Positions 1-7,712 of a DNA stretch of 49,167 nucleotides are shown in pieces. The position numbers and the translations under genes are program-made. The notes beneath the pieces were generated by a model. That model made no database searches. It saw only the letters and a list, made by a program, of their open reading frames with translations, and was not told where the DNA came from. Position 1 is the stretch's first letter. Each line of letters opens with the position of its first letter. Source of the DNA: an uncultured Pseudomonadota bacterium (GTDB taxonomy: Bacteria > Pseudomonadota > Gammaproteobacteria > Steroidobacterales > Steroidobacteraceae); assembly GCA_903832085.1 (NCBI GenBank), contig CAIKZZ010000048.1, positions 1 through 49,167 of the forward strand, written 5' to 3'.

Positions 1-100
1 GGCACAGGTCCTTGACCCCCACGCCACCCTCGGCTTCCTTCAGGAACCCCACAATCTGCTCTTCCGTAAACCGCTTCTTCACGTCCAACCTCCTTGCCAT
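1..100 (-). CDS. IS3-family transposase OrfA, N-terminal part (cut by window edge)
   Basis: The reverse strand starts at ATG 100-98 and reads MARRLDVKKRFTEEQIVGF, then a Lys/Glu-rich stretch, and leaves the window after 33 codons. The 'RFTEEQIVGFLKEAE' style start is typical of the helix-turn-helix OrfA (Tnp_1/HTH_8-like) of IS3-family elements, which recognises the IS ends and is normally joined to OrfB by frameshifting. An AAGGAGG-like stretch lies inside the first codons. The 45 bases upstream (101-145) probably hold the left end of the element, but its exact border cannot be set because the other end lies outside the window. The family assignment is secure; the subgroup is not. Confidence 0.8.
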   Translation of the reverse strand, partial: MARRLDVKKRFTEEQIVGFLKEAEGGVGVKDLC

Positions 101-245
101 AGGTCAGACTCTAGAGCTTTTCGGGACTCATTTCAGGGGGGACGTCGGATCGGCTATAAGAATATTTTTTGTCGCCTGCATCCCTCAAAAAGACGGCACA
201 CGTTTCGAAAATAGCCGGTTCAACCAGAACAACTGCAATCAGATG

Positions 246-1451
246 CTAAAATGCATTGATGCCAGTGAGTTCTCGACCGATCGTCAGCTGATGCACGGTT
301 TCAGTACCTTCATAGGTAATGACGCTTTCAAGATTTAGCATATGGCGGATTGGTACATATTCCGCACTGATACCCGCACCACCAAGCATATCGCGCGCAT
401 CTCGGCAGACCTCTATCGCAGCGCGGCAGTTATGCCATTTTGCAAGGGACACATGACTAGGCGTCATTTTCCCTGAGTCTTTAAGCCGACCGAGCTGTAG
501 CGACAGTAGCTGCGAGGTGGTGATTTTACGACTCATTTCCGCCAGTCGAATCTGGATCGCTTGATTTGCCGCAAGTGGACGACCAAACATCACCCGATCT
601 TTCGTGTATGTGATGAGTTCGGAAAGACAGGCTTGGGCGGCGCCAATGACGCCCCACGTGATTCCATAGCGCGCTTGCGTGAGACAGGACAGTGGGCCCT
701 TTAAGCCAACGACCCCAGGTAGAACTCGGTCGTGTGGGACGACAACGTTGTCAAAGAACAAACCGGATGTGACAGACGCACGCAATGAGAACTTATTTTT
801 TATAAGCGTCGTTGTAAATCCGGGCGTGCCTTTCTCAATAATAAACCCGCGAATTCCCTCGTCAGTCTGAGCCCAGCAGATACATAGATCTGCGATGGCG
901 CCATTGGTGATCCACATCTTTGCGCCGTTAATCACCCAATCAGAGCCGCGCCGCGTTGCGTGTGTCTTCATATTGGCGGGATCAGAGCCGCCATGAGGCT
1001 CTGTCAATCCAAAGCAACCAATCAGCTCGCCACGTGCCATTCTGGGGAGGAACAGCTCTTTTTGTTCATTGCTCCCGTATGTATGAATTGGGTACATACA
1101 CAGAGAGGACTGTACGGAGACGAAGCTACGAATGGCTGCATCGCCACGCTCTAGCTCCTGACAGATCAGACCATAGGACACAGCATTCATGCCGGCACAG
1201 CCATAGCCCTCGAGCGAGGAGCCAAAAAGTCCCAGAGCAGCAAGTTCCGGGATTAGAGACTCCGGGAATGTATGATTTTCGAAGTGTTCACGGATGATGG
1301 GCAGTACCTTGTTGTCAACGAGGCGCGCGACAGCGTCCTGGACGAGGCATTCCTCTTCTGTTAGTTGATTGCGAACTCCAAATAGATCCAGTGGATCAAG
1401 CATCGCTGCAGCTTTTTTGGGTTTATTGGTCGCCGACGTGGGGGTAGCCAT
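246..1451 (-). CDS. gcdH: Glutaryl-CoA dehydrogenase
   Basis: This 401-residue FAD enzyme of the acyl-CoA dehydrogenase family is predicted to oxidise and decarboxylate glutaryl-CoA to crotonyl-CoA in lysine/tryptophan breakdown, in the cytoplasm. The family landmarks are present: the 'CFGLTEPHGGSDP' FAD/substrate region, 'WITNGAIADL', and the C-terminal 'YEGTETVHQLTIGRELTG' with the catalytic base at about Glu381. That ending resembles the GCDH subgroup more closely than short-chain acyl-CoA dehydrogenases. The start ATG has an AGGA seven bases upstream. The N-terminal ~20 residues are Ala/Lys/Pro-rich and probably disordered. It is a single-gene unit read away from the window interior. Another acyl-CoA dehydrogenase specificity is possible but less likely. 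Confidence 0.9.
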   Translation of the reverse strand: MATPTSATNKPKKAAAMLDPLDLFGVRNQLTEEECLVQDAVARLVDNKVLPIIREHFENHTFPESLIPELAALGLFGSSLEGYGCAGMNAVSYGLICQELERGDAAIRSFVSVQSSLCMYPIHTYGSNEQKELFLPRMARGELIGCFGLTEPHGGSDPANMKTHATRRGSDWVINGAKMWITNGAIADLCICWAQTDEGIRGFIIEKGTPGFTTTLIKNKFSLRASVTSGLFFDNVVVPHDRVLPGVVGLKGPLSCLTQARYGITWGVIGAAQACLSELITYTKDRVMFGRPLAANQAIQIRLAEMSRKITTSQLLSLQLGRLKDSGKMTPSHVSLAKWHNCRAAIEVCRDARDMLGGAGISAEYVPIRHMLNLESVITYEGTETVHQLTIGRELTGINAF

Positions 1452-1536
1452 CGTGTTTTCCTAACAGTAGCGAGCTAGGCGCTCTGCATTGATCATATCG
1501 CCTCGGACTCTTTGCTTGGTAAGGGCCGTGGATGAG

Positions 1537-1570
1537 AATAAAAGGGCTGTGGCTCGTTGGGCACAGCCCC
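1537..1570 (-). terminator. Rho-independent terminator after the 1605-2207 lipoprotein gene
   Basis: Reading the reverse strand, GGGCTGTG (1569-1562) pairs perfectly with CACAGCCC (1551-1544) around a 10-base loop and is followed by TTTTATT. It lies 35 bases past the lipoprotein stop codon and upstream of gcdH, so it separates the two reverse-strand genes. Confidence 0.8.
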
Positions 1571-1604
1571 TGTGCGGTGGCGCTACACACCAATCGCTCT
1601 GAAC

Positions 1605-2207
1605 TTACTTTGCGGCAGGGGTGGTGCCAATACGCGTAGCAATTTCCCCTAGTTTCGCCTTGACGCCCTTGGCTTTATCGACAGCCCCCTGTGCATCGTT
1701 AGCGCCAAACGCTTGGCTTGCCTCAATCCATATGGCCTTGCTCTCGGCAAGCGCTGCCGTTTCGGTTGTGATCATATCTTTGGTCAGCCCCGCCGGCAGC
1801 TTTGGAGTTTTACTGAGCAGAGCGAGACGCGTTTCTAAGGAGAGGATCAGTTGTGGCAGAGTTGTTGAAAAGCTCGACCATTCTGAGTTGAGGCCTTCGG
1901 TGATCAGCTTTTTCTTAGCTGCTGATGCATCACTTAATGCCTTGGCAGCGGCGACAACGGCGGGACCTGAGTCAATGATCGTTTTATAGTCGTGCTTGTC
2001 TAAAGAGGCTTTTAGGTCAGAAAGCTTGTTACTGACTGAGGATAGCTGGTCGGGGACATACTGTTGTGCGTCGACACCAGCTTCGCTGATAGCTGTCTCT
2101 ACATCGGCAATTATTTTTTTCGCGGGCTCTTTCTGTGTCGAGCAGGCGGCAAAAAACATTATGCCTAGAAGCATAGTGTACATTGTGATTTTTCTAATCT
2201 GCATCAT
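1605..2207 (-). CDS. Small helical lipoprotein of unknown function
   Basis: I do not recognise this gene. From ATG 2207 it gives 200 residues. The start is chosen because a GGAG sits 7 bases upstream and because it yields a clean lipoprotein signal: MMQIRK, a hydrophobic run, then a lipobox 'FFAAC' before the polar 'STQKEP'. A longer in-frame start upstream would overlap the next gene and bury the signal. The mature part is rich in Ala, Lys, Ser and Glu and predicted almost wholly helical, with heptad-like stretches, as in periplasmic coiled-coil lipoproteins. It is probably co-transcribed with the oxidoreductase upstream (58-base gap) and ends at a strong terminator. Confidence 0.75.
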   Translation of the reverse strand: MMQIRKITMYTMLLGIMFFAACSTQKEPAKKIIADVETAISEAGVDAQQYVPDQLSSVSNKLSDLKASLDKHDYKTIIDSGPAVVAAAKALSDASAAKKKLITEGLNSEWSSFSTTLPQLILSLETRLALLSKTPKLPAGLTKDMITTETAALAESKAIWIEASQAFGANDAQGAVDKAKGVKAKLGEIATRIGTTPAAK

Positions 2208-2265
2208 TCGAGTGCTCCAAAAGTCAGTTACCAATCGGACGAACATCATGCGCGAGCTGGAAAGG

Positions 2266-3681
2266 TTATGCCATGCGCGCGTGCGCTTCAATAGCAGAGC
2301 AAATGGCTGAAACTACGGATGGCAGGCGGCGGCGCAGTTCTGGGACAGCGGTCAACTCCCAGTCTTGAGCTCGCAGTAAGGGGCCCACGTAGCATAGGCC
2401 GACGTGAGGCTGTCCACGGTCGTTCAAAAGTTGGCCCGCTTGGTCTGTGAGTACTCCAAGGCCTAAATGGTCGGGTTGAATGTCCCGGCGATCCTTCAGG
2501 GCGTCAAGTGGGTTGCCGAGCGGCGCGCCAGCCGGTGCGCCAGTACAGTTGATCACCTGGGTGACGCGTAGCGGTATGGTTGTGGTTTGCCCGCGGGGCC
2601 TCACTGCAAGCTCTAAAGTACCTGCATGTGCGTGGGCGCCGGTGATGCGCCCAGCGATCAGCTGTAGTGTGCCAGCGGCTATGTCCGCTTCAATGTGCTT
2701 CCCCACAGACTCCGGCACTCGGTGGCGATGACTGTCCCATAAATGGCGAGCATGTCTTAGAAAACGTAATCGTTCACTGAGGGGGAGATTGTTCCAAAGT
2801 TTAGGAATCAATGGTCGGATTGCTGCGATGAGCATTCGGAAATCCCGTCCAGCTGCGTGCATCATAGCCAGTTGTTGGCGAAAAACTCCTATCAATTGTC
2901 GGATAGATTGAATCGGCAAAGCTTCTGGCTGAAATGCTTCTGGGATATCTGATGGAGTTGGTATTGCGGGGGGGCCGCGCTCGATTTGGGGCAGTACGCC
3001 ATGACGTGATAAGGCAACGATATGGCCCTTAAAACCACCAGCACGCAGCGTAATCACCGTATCGACGAAGGTGAGGCCAGTGCCAATTGTCGCGACAGTG
3101 GCAGTAGAATCTAGCGAAGGCGCCGTCGTTTGGGTCCAAGCGTCGCGGTAATGCCCACTGTCCAGCATATGATCTGTCACCCAGCGTGGCCGTGCTGGTA
3201 TGCCTGGGCCGGTTGTCAGCAGGACCGCAGTTGCGTCTAATTCGAATGCAAGCCCAAAGCTTTCTCCGCGTACTTGCCAGCCACCCGCGTTACCCGGAAG
3301 CACATCAAGTATTTCGGCTGCCCTGATTTCAAACTGAATATCGCGACGCGCCTTAATAGCGGTCTGCAGGCGAGCGCGCAAGTAGTTCCCATAAACGTGC
3401 CGCGGTGCAAAAGTGCCACCTACGGCATCAGGCGAGATGGTACGCAGGAAATTAAGAAAGTCTTCCGGCTCTTCCTCGAAGGCGCTCATCCCTGCTGCTG
3501 GCACATTGAGGAGTAGTCGCTCTGATTCTATATCGTAAGCCACCCCTCCAAGACCATGGCCGACACGCTCAAACAAGGTGATGTGTGTCCCACCGATCTT
3601 TTGTTGTTGGAGTAGGCGAATTGCACTCACCATGCCACAAAAGCCACCGCCAACTATGGCAATCGTTGTGGGCCGGGTCAT
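2266..3681 (-). CDS. FAD/NAD(P)-binding oxidoreductase (YdhS/NAD_binding_9-like)
   Basis: The 471-residue protein opens with a Rossmann dinucleotide motif, 'IAIVGGGFCGMVSAIRLL' (GxGxxG variant), followed by an acidic strand end 'TLFERVGHGLGGVAYD'. The order 'LLLNVPAAGMSAF', 'HVYGNYL' and 'ATIGTGLTFVDTVITL' matches the NAD_binding_9 family of FAD-NAD(P)-binding proteins (E. coli YdhS type). 'VINCTGAP' near residue 375 is the usual third dinucleotide-fold motif. The substrate is unknown for the family; homologues are described as putative oxidoreductases or hydroxyacylglutathione-hydrolase neighbours. No signal peptide is seen, so it should be cytoplasmic. It lies upstream of the small lipoprotein gene on the same strand. 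Confidence 0.8.
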   Translation of the reverse strand: MTRPTTIAIVGGGFCGMVSAIRLLQQQKIGGTHITLFERVGHGLGGVAYDIESERLLLNVPAAGMSAFEEEPEDFLNFLRTISPDAVGGTFAPRHVYGNYLRARLQTAIKARRDIQFEIRAAEILDVLPGNAGGWQVRGESFGLAFELDATAVLLTTGPGIPARPRWVTDHMLDSGHYRDAWTQTTAPSLDSTATVATIGTGLTFVDTVITLRAGGFKGHIVALSRHGVLPQIERGPPAIPTPSDIPEAFQPEALPIQSIRQLIGVFRQQLAMMHAAGRDFRMLIAAIRPLIPKLWNNLPLSERLRFLRHARHLWDSHRHRVPESVGKHIEADIAAGTLQLIAGRITGAHAHAGTLELAVRPRGQTTTIPLRVTQVINCTGAPAGAPLGNPLDALKDRRDIQPDHLGLGVLTDQAGQLLNDRGQPHVGLCYVGPLLRAQDWELTAVPELRRRLPSVVSAICSAIEAHARMA

Positions 3682-3764
3682 ACGCTACCGCTCATTTTCA
3701 TAGGTCACACTCAGCGATTCGATACCATTGCACTATCAATAGTCTATCTGCCATCGTAGCGTGC

Positions 3765-4715
3765 ATGCGAGTTAGTTTTCACCCGGATTATCATATTGGC
3801 CTGCCATCTCCCCATCCCTTTCCTATGGGGAAGTACGCATTGTTATACGCCCATCTTTTGCGGGCGGGCCTAGTTGACCCAGCTTGTGTAGAGGAGCCGA
3901 TCGAGGCGCCCCTTGCAATGCTTTCCCGGGTTCATGCAAGCGACTATTTGGATCGTTGTGCACGGGGTGAGTTATCGGCAAAAGAGATACGAGTGCTTGG
4001 TCTGCCATGGTCAGCGCGCTTATGGCGCCGTTCGCGACTGGCCGTGTATGGCACCTATCTTGCTGCCTGCAATGCTCTCAAGGATAGCATCTCAGCCAAT
4101 CTTGCAGGTGGAACCCATCATGCGTTCGCTGATCACGGAGAAGGGTTTTGTGTCTTAAATGATGTGGCAGTGACGATACGAGAATTGCAGAGCCGCCAGG
4201 CGATCACTCGGGCCTTGATCGTTGATTTGGACGTACACCAAGGTAACGGCACTGCGGCGATTTTCGCCGAAGACAACAGCGTTTTTACATTATCCATACA
4301 CGGCGCGCGCAATTATCCGGCCGTTAAGGCGCGCTCCAGTCTGGATGTGAATTTACCAGATGGTACTGCAGATGTGCCTTATCTTGCCGCTCTAGAGGAT
4401 GCATTAACCCAAGCGATCCAGCAGGCCGCTGCTGACATTGTGTTTTATATTGCTGGCGTCGATGTGGTGGTAGGCGATCGTTATGGGCGGCTTGGATTGA
4501 CTGTAGATGGCTTGCGGCAGCGCGACGCCTATGTGATCAAGGCTATTCGCAGTGCGGGACTGCCATTAGTTATAGTGCTTGGCGGAGGCTATTCCCCATC
4601 CACGCTGCAAACCGCTCAGTTGCATGCGATTGTTTTTGAAGAAGCTGTTGCCTCTATTATCAAGCATCCGGAGCATTTTGCGTCACATCGAAGTTTTTAT
4701 CGTGGAGTATTTTAA
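3765..4715 (+). CDS. Histone deacetylase-family zinc hydrolase
   Basis: From ATG 3765 the product has 316 residues and fits the arginase/deacetylase fold (class IV HDAC/AcuC-like). The tandem catalytic histidines are in 'GGTHHAF' (His118-His119), followed by 'GEGFCVLNDVAV'. The zinc ligands fit 'DLDVHQGNGTAAIF' (Asp and His) and the Asp of 'AGVDVVVGDRYGRLGLT'. The Gly-rich 'VLGGGYSP' near the C-terminus is also family-typical. It should remove acyl groups from lysine or small acetylated amines; the actual substrate cannot be read. The in-frame extension back to 3585 overlaps the divergent oxidoreductase gene and has no family similarity, so the later ATG is preferred. Confidence 0.85.
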   Translation: MRVSFHPDYHIGLPSPHPFPMGKYALLYAHLLRAGLVDPACVEEPIEAPLAMLSRVHASDYLDRCARGELSAKEIRVLGLPWSARLWRRSRLAVYGTYLAACNALKDSISANLAGGTHHAFADHGEGFCVLNDVAVTIRELQSRQAITRALIVDLDVHQGNGTAAIFAEDNSVFTLSIHGARNYPAVKARSSLDVNLPDGTADVPYLAALEDALTQAIQQAAADIVFYIAGVDVVVGDRYGRLGLTVDGLRQRDAYVIKAIRSAGLPLVIVLGGGYSPSTLQTAQLHAIVFEEAVASIIKHPEHFASHRSFYRGVF

Positions 4716-4849
4716 CTGTGTGGCAGTCGTTTATAACCAAACGTGAGTTGGCTAAAAGCGTTTAGGCATGCATTATTGCGCCTACACTGGGGTGCTGGGT
4801 GGCGCAGTTAGGGGCGCAACCAGAGAATAAATAATGCAAGAGTTTGATA

Positions 4850-5044
4850 ATGAACAAGAAGCGGGCGCATCACGGCCATGGTTGGACAGTGTCGGATCTT
4901 AGAAAATTACGTCTTCTGGTCGCGCGTGATGTGCCGCGATTAGAGATAGCTAAAGCGCTGGGCCGTACGGTATCTGCGGTGTATCAACGCATAGTGACTG
5001 ACAAACTTAGCCCGCGGCGGGCGCCGGCTAAGGGTCGTACGTAA
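4850..5044 (+). CDS. Small basic helix-turn-helix-like protein
   Basis: A 64-residue, very basic protein starts at ATG 4850 (an in-frame TTG two codons earlier is less likely). The core 'WTVSDLRKLRLLVARDVPRLEIAKALGRTVSAVYQRI' region has the trihelical SANT/Myb-like or sigma-region-4-like pattern, with 'RLEIAKALGRTVSAV' as a plausible recognition turn-helix. The tail 'PRRAPAKGR' is positively charged and likely binds DNA non-specifically. It sits alone between the deacetylase gene and convergent rpoH. A DNA-binding role is inferred from the pattern and charge; no target is known. Confidence 0.65.
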   Translation: MNKKRAHHGHGWTVSDLRKLRLLVARDVPRLEIAKALGRTVSAVYQRIVTDKLSPRRAPAKGRT

Positions 5045-5059
5045 AATAACCAGCCACAG

Positions 5060-5938
5060 TTATGCCATCGCTGTTTTCAGTTTCTTAAGCGCATTCGCTT
5101 CAATCTGCCGAATCCGCTCAGCGGACACGGAGTATTCGGCAGCCAATTCATGTAGTGTTGATTTATCATCATCACGTAGCCAACGCCGTTCAACGATGGC
5201 GCGACTGCGCTCATCGAGTGTGGACAGAGCGTGCTTCAGGCGCATGCTGGAAGTATCTTCCCACTCGCCGCGCTCAATCGCCACTGCAGGATCGGAATCC
5301 GGTGCTGGCAGATATGCAGAGGGCGAATAAATTGCGTCTTCATCATCTGCATCTGGGGCTGGGTCAAAAGCCACGTCACGTGCCGCTAGGCGTTGCTCCA
5401 TCTGCGACACTTCAGCAGGCGTAACCCCTAAGTCCTTGGCGACGGCAAGAGTTTCCTCGGCAGACAGCCACGCTAGATTTTTCTTTGCTTTGCGCAAATT
5501 AAAAAACAACTTGCGCTGAGCTTTCGTCGTTGCAATTTTAACCAGGCGCCAGTTCTTCAGGACGTACTCGTGTATTTCAGCGCGGATCCAGTGCACTGCA
5601 AACGAGACGAGACGCACGCCCACATCTGGGTCAAAGCGCTTCACAGCTTTCATCAGGCCAATATTGCCCTCTTGAACCAAATCGCTAACCGGCAAGCCGT
5701 AGCCGGCGTAGCCGCGGGCGATGTGTACAACAAAGCGTAGGTGCGATAACACTAGGTCTCGCGCCGCGTCCAAGTCCTGCTCGTTACGGTAACGGTTGGC
5801 TAATACGACTTCTTGCTCGCGAGAGATGACGGGTACTCGCGAGACTGACTCGATATAGGCCTCGAGGCTGCCTAGCGGTCCACGGAGCGCCAGAGGATTT
5901 GCGCCGATCAGACTGGCGGGTGCTGCGATGGTACTCAT
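5060..5938 (-). CDS. rpoH: RNA polymerase heat-shock sigma factor sigma-32
   Basis: The 292-residue product has sigma-70 region 2 ('[19 protein letters not shown]', '[21 protein letters not shown]'), then the RpoH box '[13 protein letters not shown]' that separates sigma-32 from other sigma factors, and region 4 ending '[15 protein letters not shown]'. It directs transcription of heat-shock genes. The start ATG 5938 has TAAGGAGA at good spacing; an upstream in-frame ATG at 5968 has no comparable site. It follows ftsX on the same strand (141-base gap) as in many Gammaproteobacteria, but carries its own promoter with a CIRCE operator. Length and motifs leave little doubt. Confidence 0.96.
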   Translation of the reverse strand: MSTIAAPASLIGANPLALRGPLGSLEAYIESVSRVPVISREQEVVLANRYRNEQDLDAARDLVLSHLRFVVHIARGYAGYGLPVSDLVQEGNIGLMKAVKRFDPDVGVRLVSFAVHWIRAEIHEYVLKNWRLVKIATTKAQRKLFFNLRKAKKNLAWLSAEETLAVAKDLGVTPAEVSQMEQRLAARDVAFDPAPDADDEDAIYSPSAYLPAPDSDPAVAIERGEWEDTSSMRLKHALSTLDERSRAIVERRWLRDDDKSTLHELAAEYSVSAERIRQIEANALKKLKTAMA

Positions 5939-5991
5939 GTACGATCTCCTTACCTGTGCGCGGTTCATCGCGCGGAAATGATGATGGAGCT

Positions 5992-6021
5992 ATCTTAGCA
6001 CTCGCCGTATTCGAGTGCTAA
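5992..6021 (-). promoter_or_regulatory. CIRCE operator overlapping an extended -10 promoter of rpoH
   Basis: Positions 5995-6021 read TTAGCACTC-N9-GAGTGCTAA, a perfect match to the CIRCE inverted repeat bound by the heat-shock repressor HrcA. On the reverse strand its downstream arm runs into TGCTAAGAT, an extended -10 (TAAGAT at 5997-5992). TTAGCA of the other arm lies 18 bases upstream, where a -35 would be. HrcA binding would therefore block RNA polymerase directly. Transcription would start near 5985, about 47 bases before the rpoH ATG. The CIRCE match is seen directly; the promoter assignment is inference. Confidence 0.88.
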
Positions 6022-6079
6022 CTCAGAACGCATTTCCTGAGTAAATACAATTTAATCAATAGGTTAAGGCTGCCTGATC

Positions 6080-7042
6080 TTAGATCTGTGTCTGGCCAGG
6101 CTCGATGGAACGTAGCTGGTGGTTCGTAAAAATCCATGCCCCCAGCCAGCCGAGCAGGACGCTACTGGCGAGTAAAGCAAGTGACAGGCCCAAGTTCGGC
6201 CCCAACAATTCGAACTTGCTGCCATAGGCTGCAGCGACACGGCCTAAGGGGCCCTTAAGAGCAAGCACGAGGGCGTGTACGAGCGTCAGCGCCACCAGAC
6301 CTCCGCCTAACCCATACCAAATACCCGCATACAGGAAGGGGCGTCGTACAAAGCTATTGCTGCCTCCTACCAGCTTCAAGACCTCGATCTCGTTCCGGCG
6401 TCCTTCCACGTCAACACGGATGGTGTTGCCAATGACAAGCAGCACGCCAAGCGACAGCAAAGCGCCAAGCACCCATGCGGCCCGGCGGATACTGTCCAGA
6501 ATCGCAGTGAAGCGTTGCACCCAGCCTGTATCAAACCGCACATGCTCGACGTTCGGTATCGCCTCAAGATTATGCGCAAGCAGATTGATACTTACGCTAG
6601 CGGCCTGACCATCATGCGTTGGTTGCGGTCTGACAACAACGGTTGCAGGTAACGGGTTCTCTTTCAGTTCGTCGATGGCGATGCCAAGGCCTGACCAACG
6701 CCGGAACTCCTTCAGCGCATCAGCTGGCATGATCAGTTGAGCGGTTGCGATGCCTGGCTGCTTAGCAATAGATGCATAGCTAGCAGACACCTCCTTTTCC
6801 GAAAGCCCCATTTTTAGATATACCGATAGATCAAGTGCCGTTTGCCAGCTGCCCGCCGCGCTACGCGCGTTCATGGAAAAAACTTCCAACGACATTGGTA
6901 GCGCGAGTGCGATTCCAATAATGCCTACAGTGAGTGCCGTACCAAAAGGCGCACGTGTCAGTCGTCCTAAGGACGCGACGAGCGTCTGTGCATGCCATTC
7001 GCCAAAGCGTAAGATTTTATTGGTGGTACCAACGTTAAGCAT
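6080..7042 (-). CDS. ftsX: Cell-division ABC transporter permease-like protein FtsX
   Basis: The 320-residue inner-membrane protein pairs with FtsE and couples ATP hydrolysis to activation of peptidoglycan hydrolases at the septum. It has an N-terminal cytoplasmic part, a first membrane segment ('ALTVGIIGIALALPMSLEVF'), a periplasmic domain of about 130 residues, then three C-terminal membrane segments around 'VLGALLSLGVLLVIGNTIRV', the 'EIEVLKLVGGSNSFVRRPF' loop and the final 'LALLASSVLLGWLGAWIF'. ATG 7042 is chosen because it overlaps the ftsE stop by 8 bases, the usual translational coupling; a longer in-frame start would run far into ftsE. Confidence 0.93.
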   Translation of the reverse strand: MLNVGTTNKILRFGEWHAQTLVASLGRLTRAPFGTALTVGIIGIALALPMSLEVFSMNARSAAGSWQTALDLSVYLKMGLSEKEVSASYASIAKQPGIATAQLIMPADALKEFRRWSGLGIAIDELKENPLPATVVVRPQPTHDGQAASVSINLLAHNLEAIPNVEHVRFDTGWVQRFTAILDSIRRAAWVLGALLSLGVLLVIGNTIRVDVEGRRNEIEVLKLVGGSNSFVRRPFLYAGIWYGLGGGLVALTLVHALVLALKGPLGRVAAAYGSKFELLGPNLGLSLALLASSVLLGWLGAWIFTNHQLRSIEPGQTQI

Positions 7043-7712
7043 GGACTTGACTCTGCGTCGACGTCGCCAGACGACCGCCTGTGAGGCTGATACGACGATA
7101 ACCGAGCTGATCAATTAGGTGTACATCATGGCTCGCTATGACCACGGTGACGCCTACCTCATTGAATCGCTTGAACAGCAGCATGACTTCTAAGGCGAGA
7201 TCTGGATCTAGATTGCCAGTTGGTTCATCAGCAATAAGAATTGGTGGTTTGGAAACAACTGCGCGTGCAATGCCGACGCGCTGCTGCTCGCCACTGGATA
7301 GCTCGACGGGGAAGCTTCCCTCTCGACCTAGGAGACCCACTTGGTCAAGGGCGGCTCGAACGCGCTTGTCTAATTCACGCCGAGGTGTGCCACTAATGAT
7401 TAAAGGGAGCGCAACATTGTCCCAAATCGAGCGGTCATGTAACAGTTTATGGTCTTGAAAAACCATTCCAATGCGGCGTCTATAGGCCGGAATCATTGCA
7501 TTTCGTAAGCCACCAACGCTTTGACCATTGACGATGAGCTGGCCACGTGTGGGTAGCTCTATGCGGCCGATGAGTTTTAAGGCGGTGCTTTTTCCGGCAC
7601 CGGAGTGCCCCGTGAGAAATACCATTTCGCCAGCCGCAATTTCCAACGATAGATCGCTGAGCGCCTCACGGCCACTTGGGTAGCGCTTGGTAATGCCGTT
7701 AAAGCTAATCAC
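7035..7712 (-). CDS. ftsE: Cell-division ATP-binding protein FtsE
   Basis: This 225-residue ABC ATPase has Walker A 'GHSGAGKST', Q-loop 'GMVFQDHKLL', signature 'ELSSGEQQRVGIARAV', Walker B 'PILIADEPTGNLDP' and H-loop 'VIASHD'. The 'FxDHxLL' Q-loop and 'EPTGNLDP' are typical of FtsE. It overlaps ftsY upstream by 4 bases and ftsX downstream by 8, so the three genes are one translationally coupled operon on the reverse strand. It drives FtsX at the division site. Confidence 0.96.
   Translation of the reverse strand: MISFNGITKRYPSGREALSDLSLEIAAGEMVFLTGHSGAGKSTALKLIGRIELPTRGQLIVNGQSVGGLRNAMIPAYRRRIGMVFQDHKLLHDRSIWDNVALPLIISGTPRRELDKRVRAALDQVGLLGREGSFPVELSSGEQQRVGIARAVVSKPPILIADEPTGNLDPDLALEVMLLFKRFNEVGVTVVIASHDVHLIDQLGYRRISLTGGRLATSTQSQVHA

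Noticed and set aside
3585-3764. N-terminal extension of the deacetylase frame
   Set aside because: The first 60 codons overlap the start of the divergent oxidoreductase gene, have no family similarity, and an ATG at 3765 starts exactly at the conserved domain.
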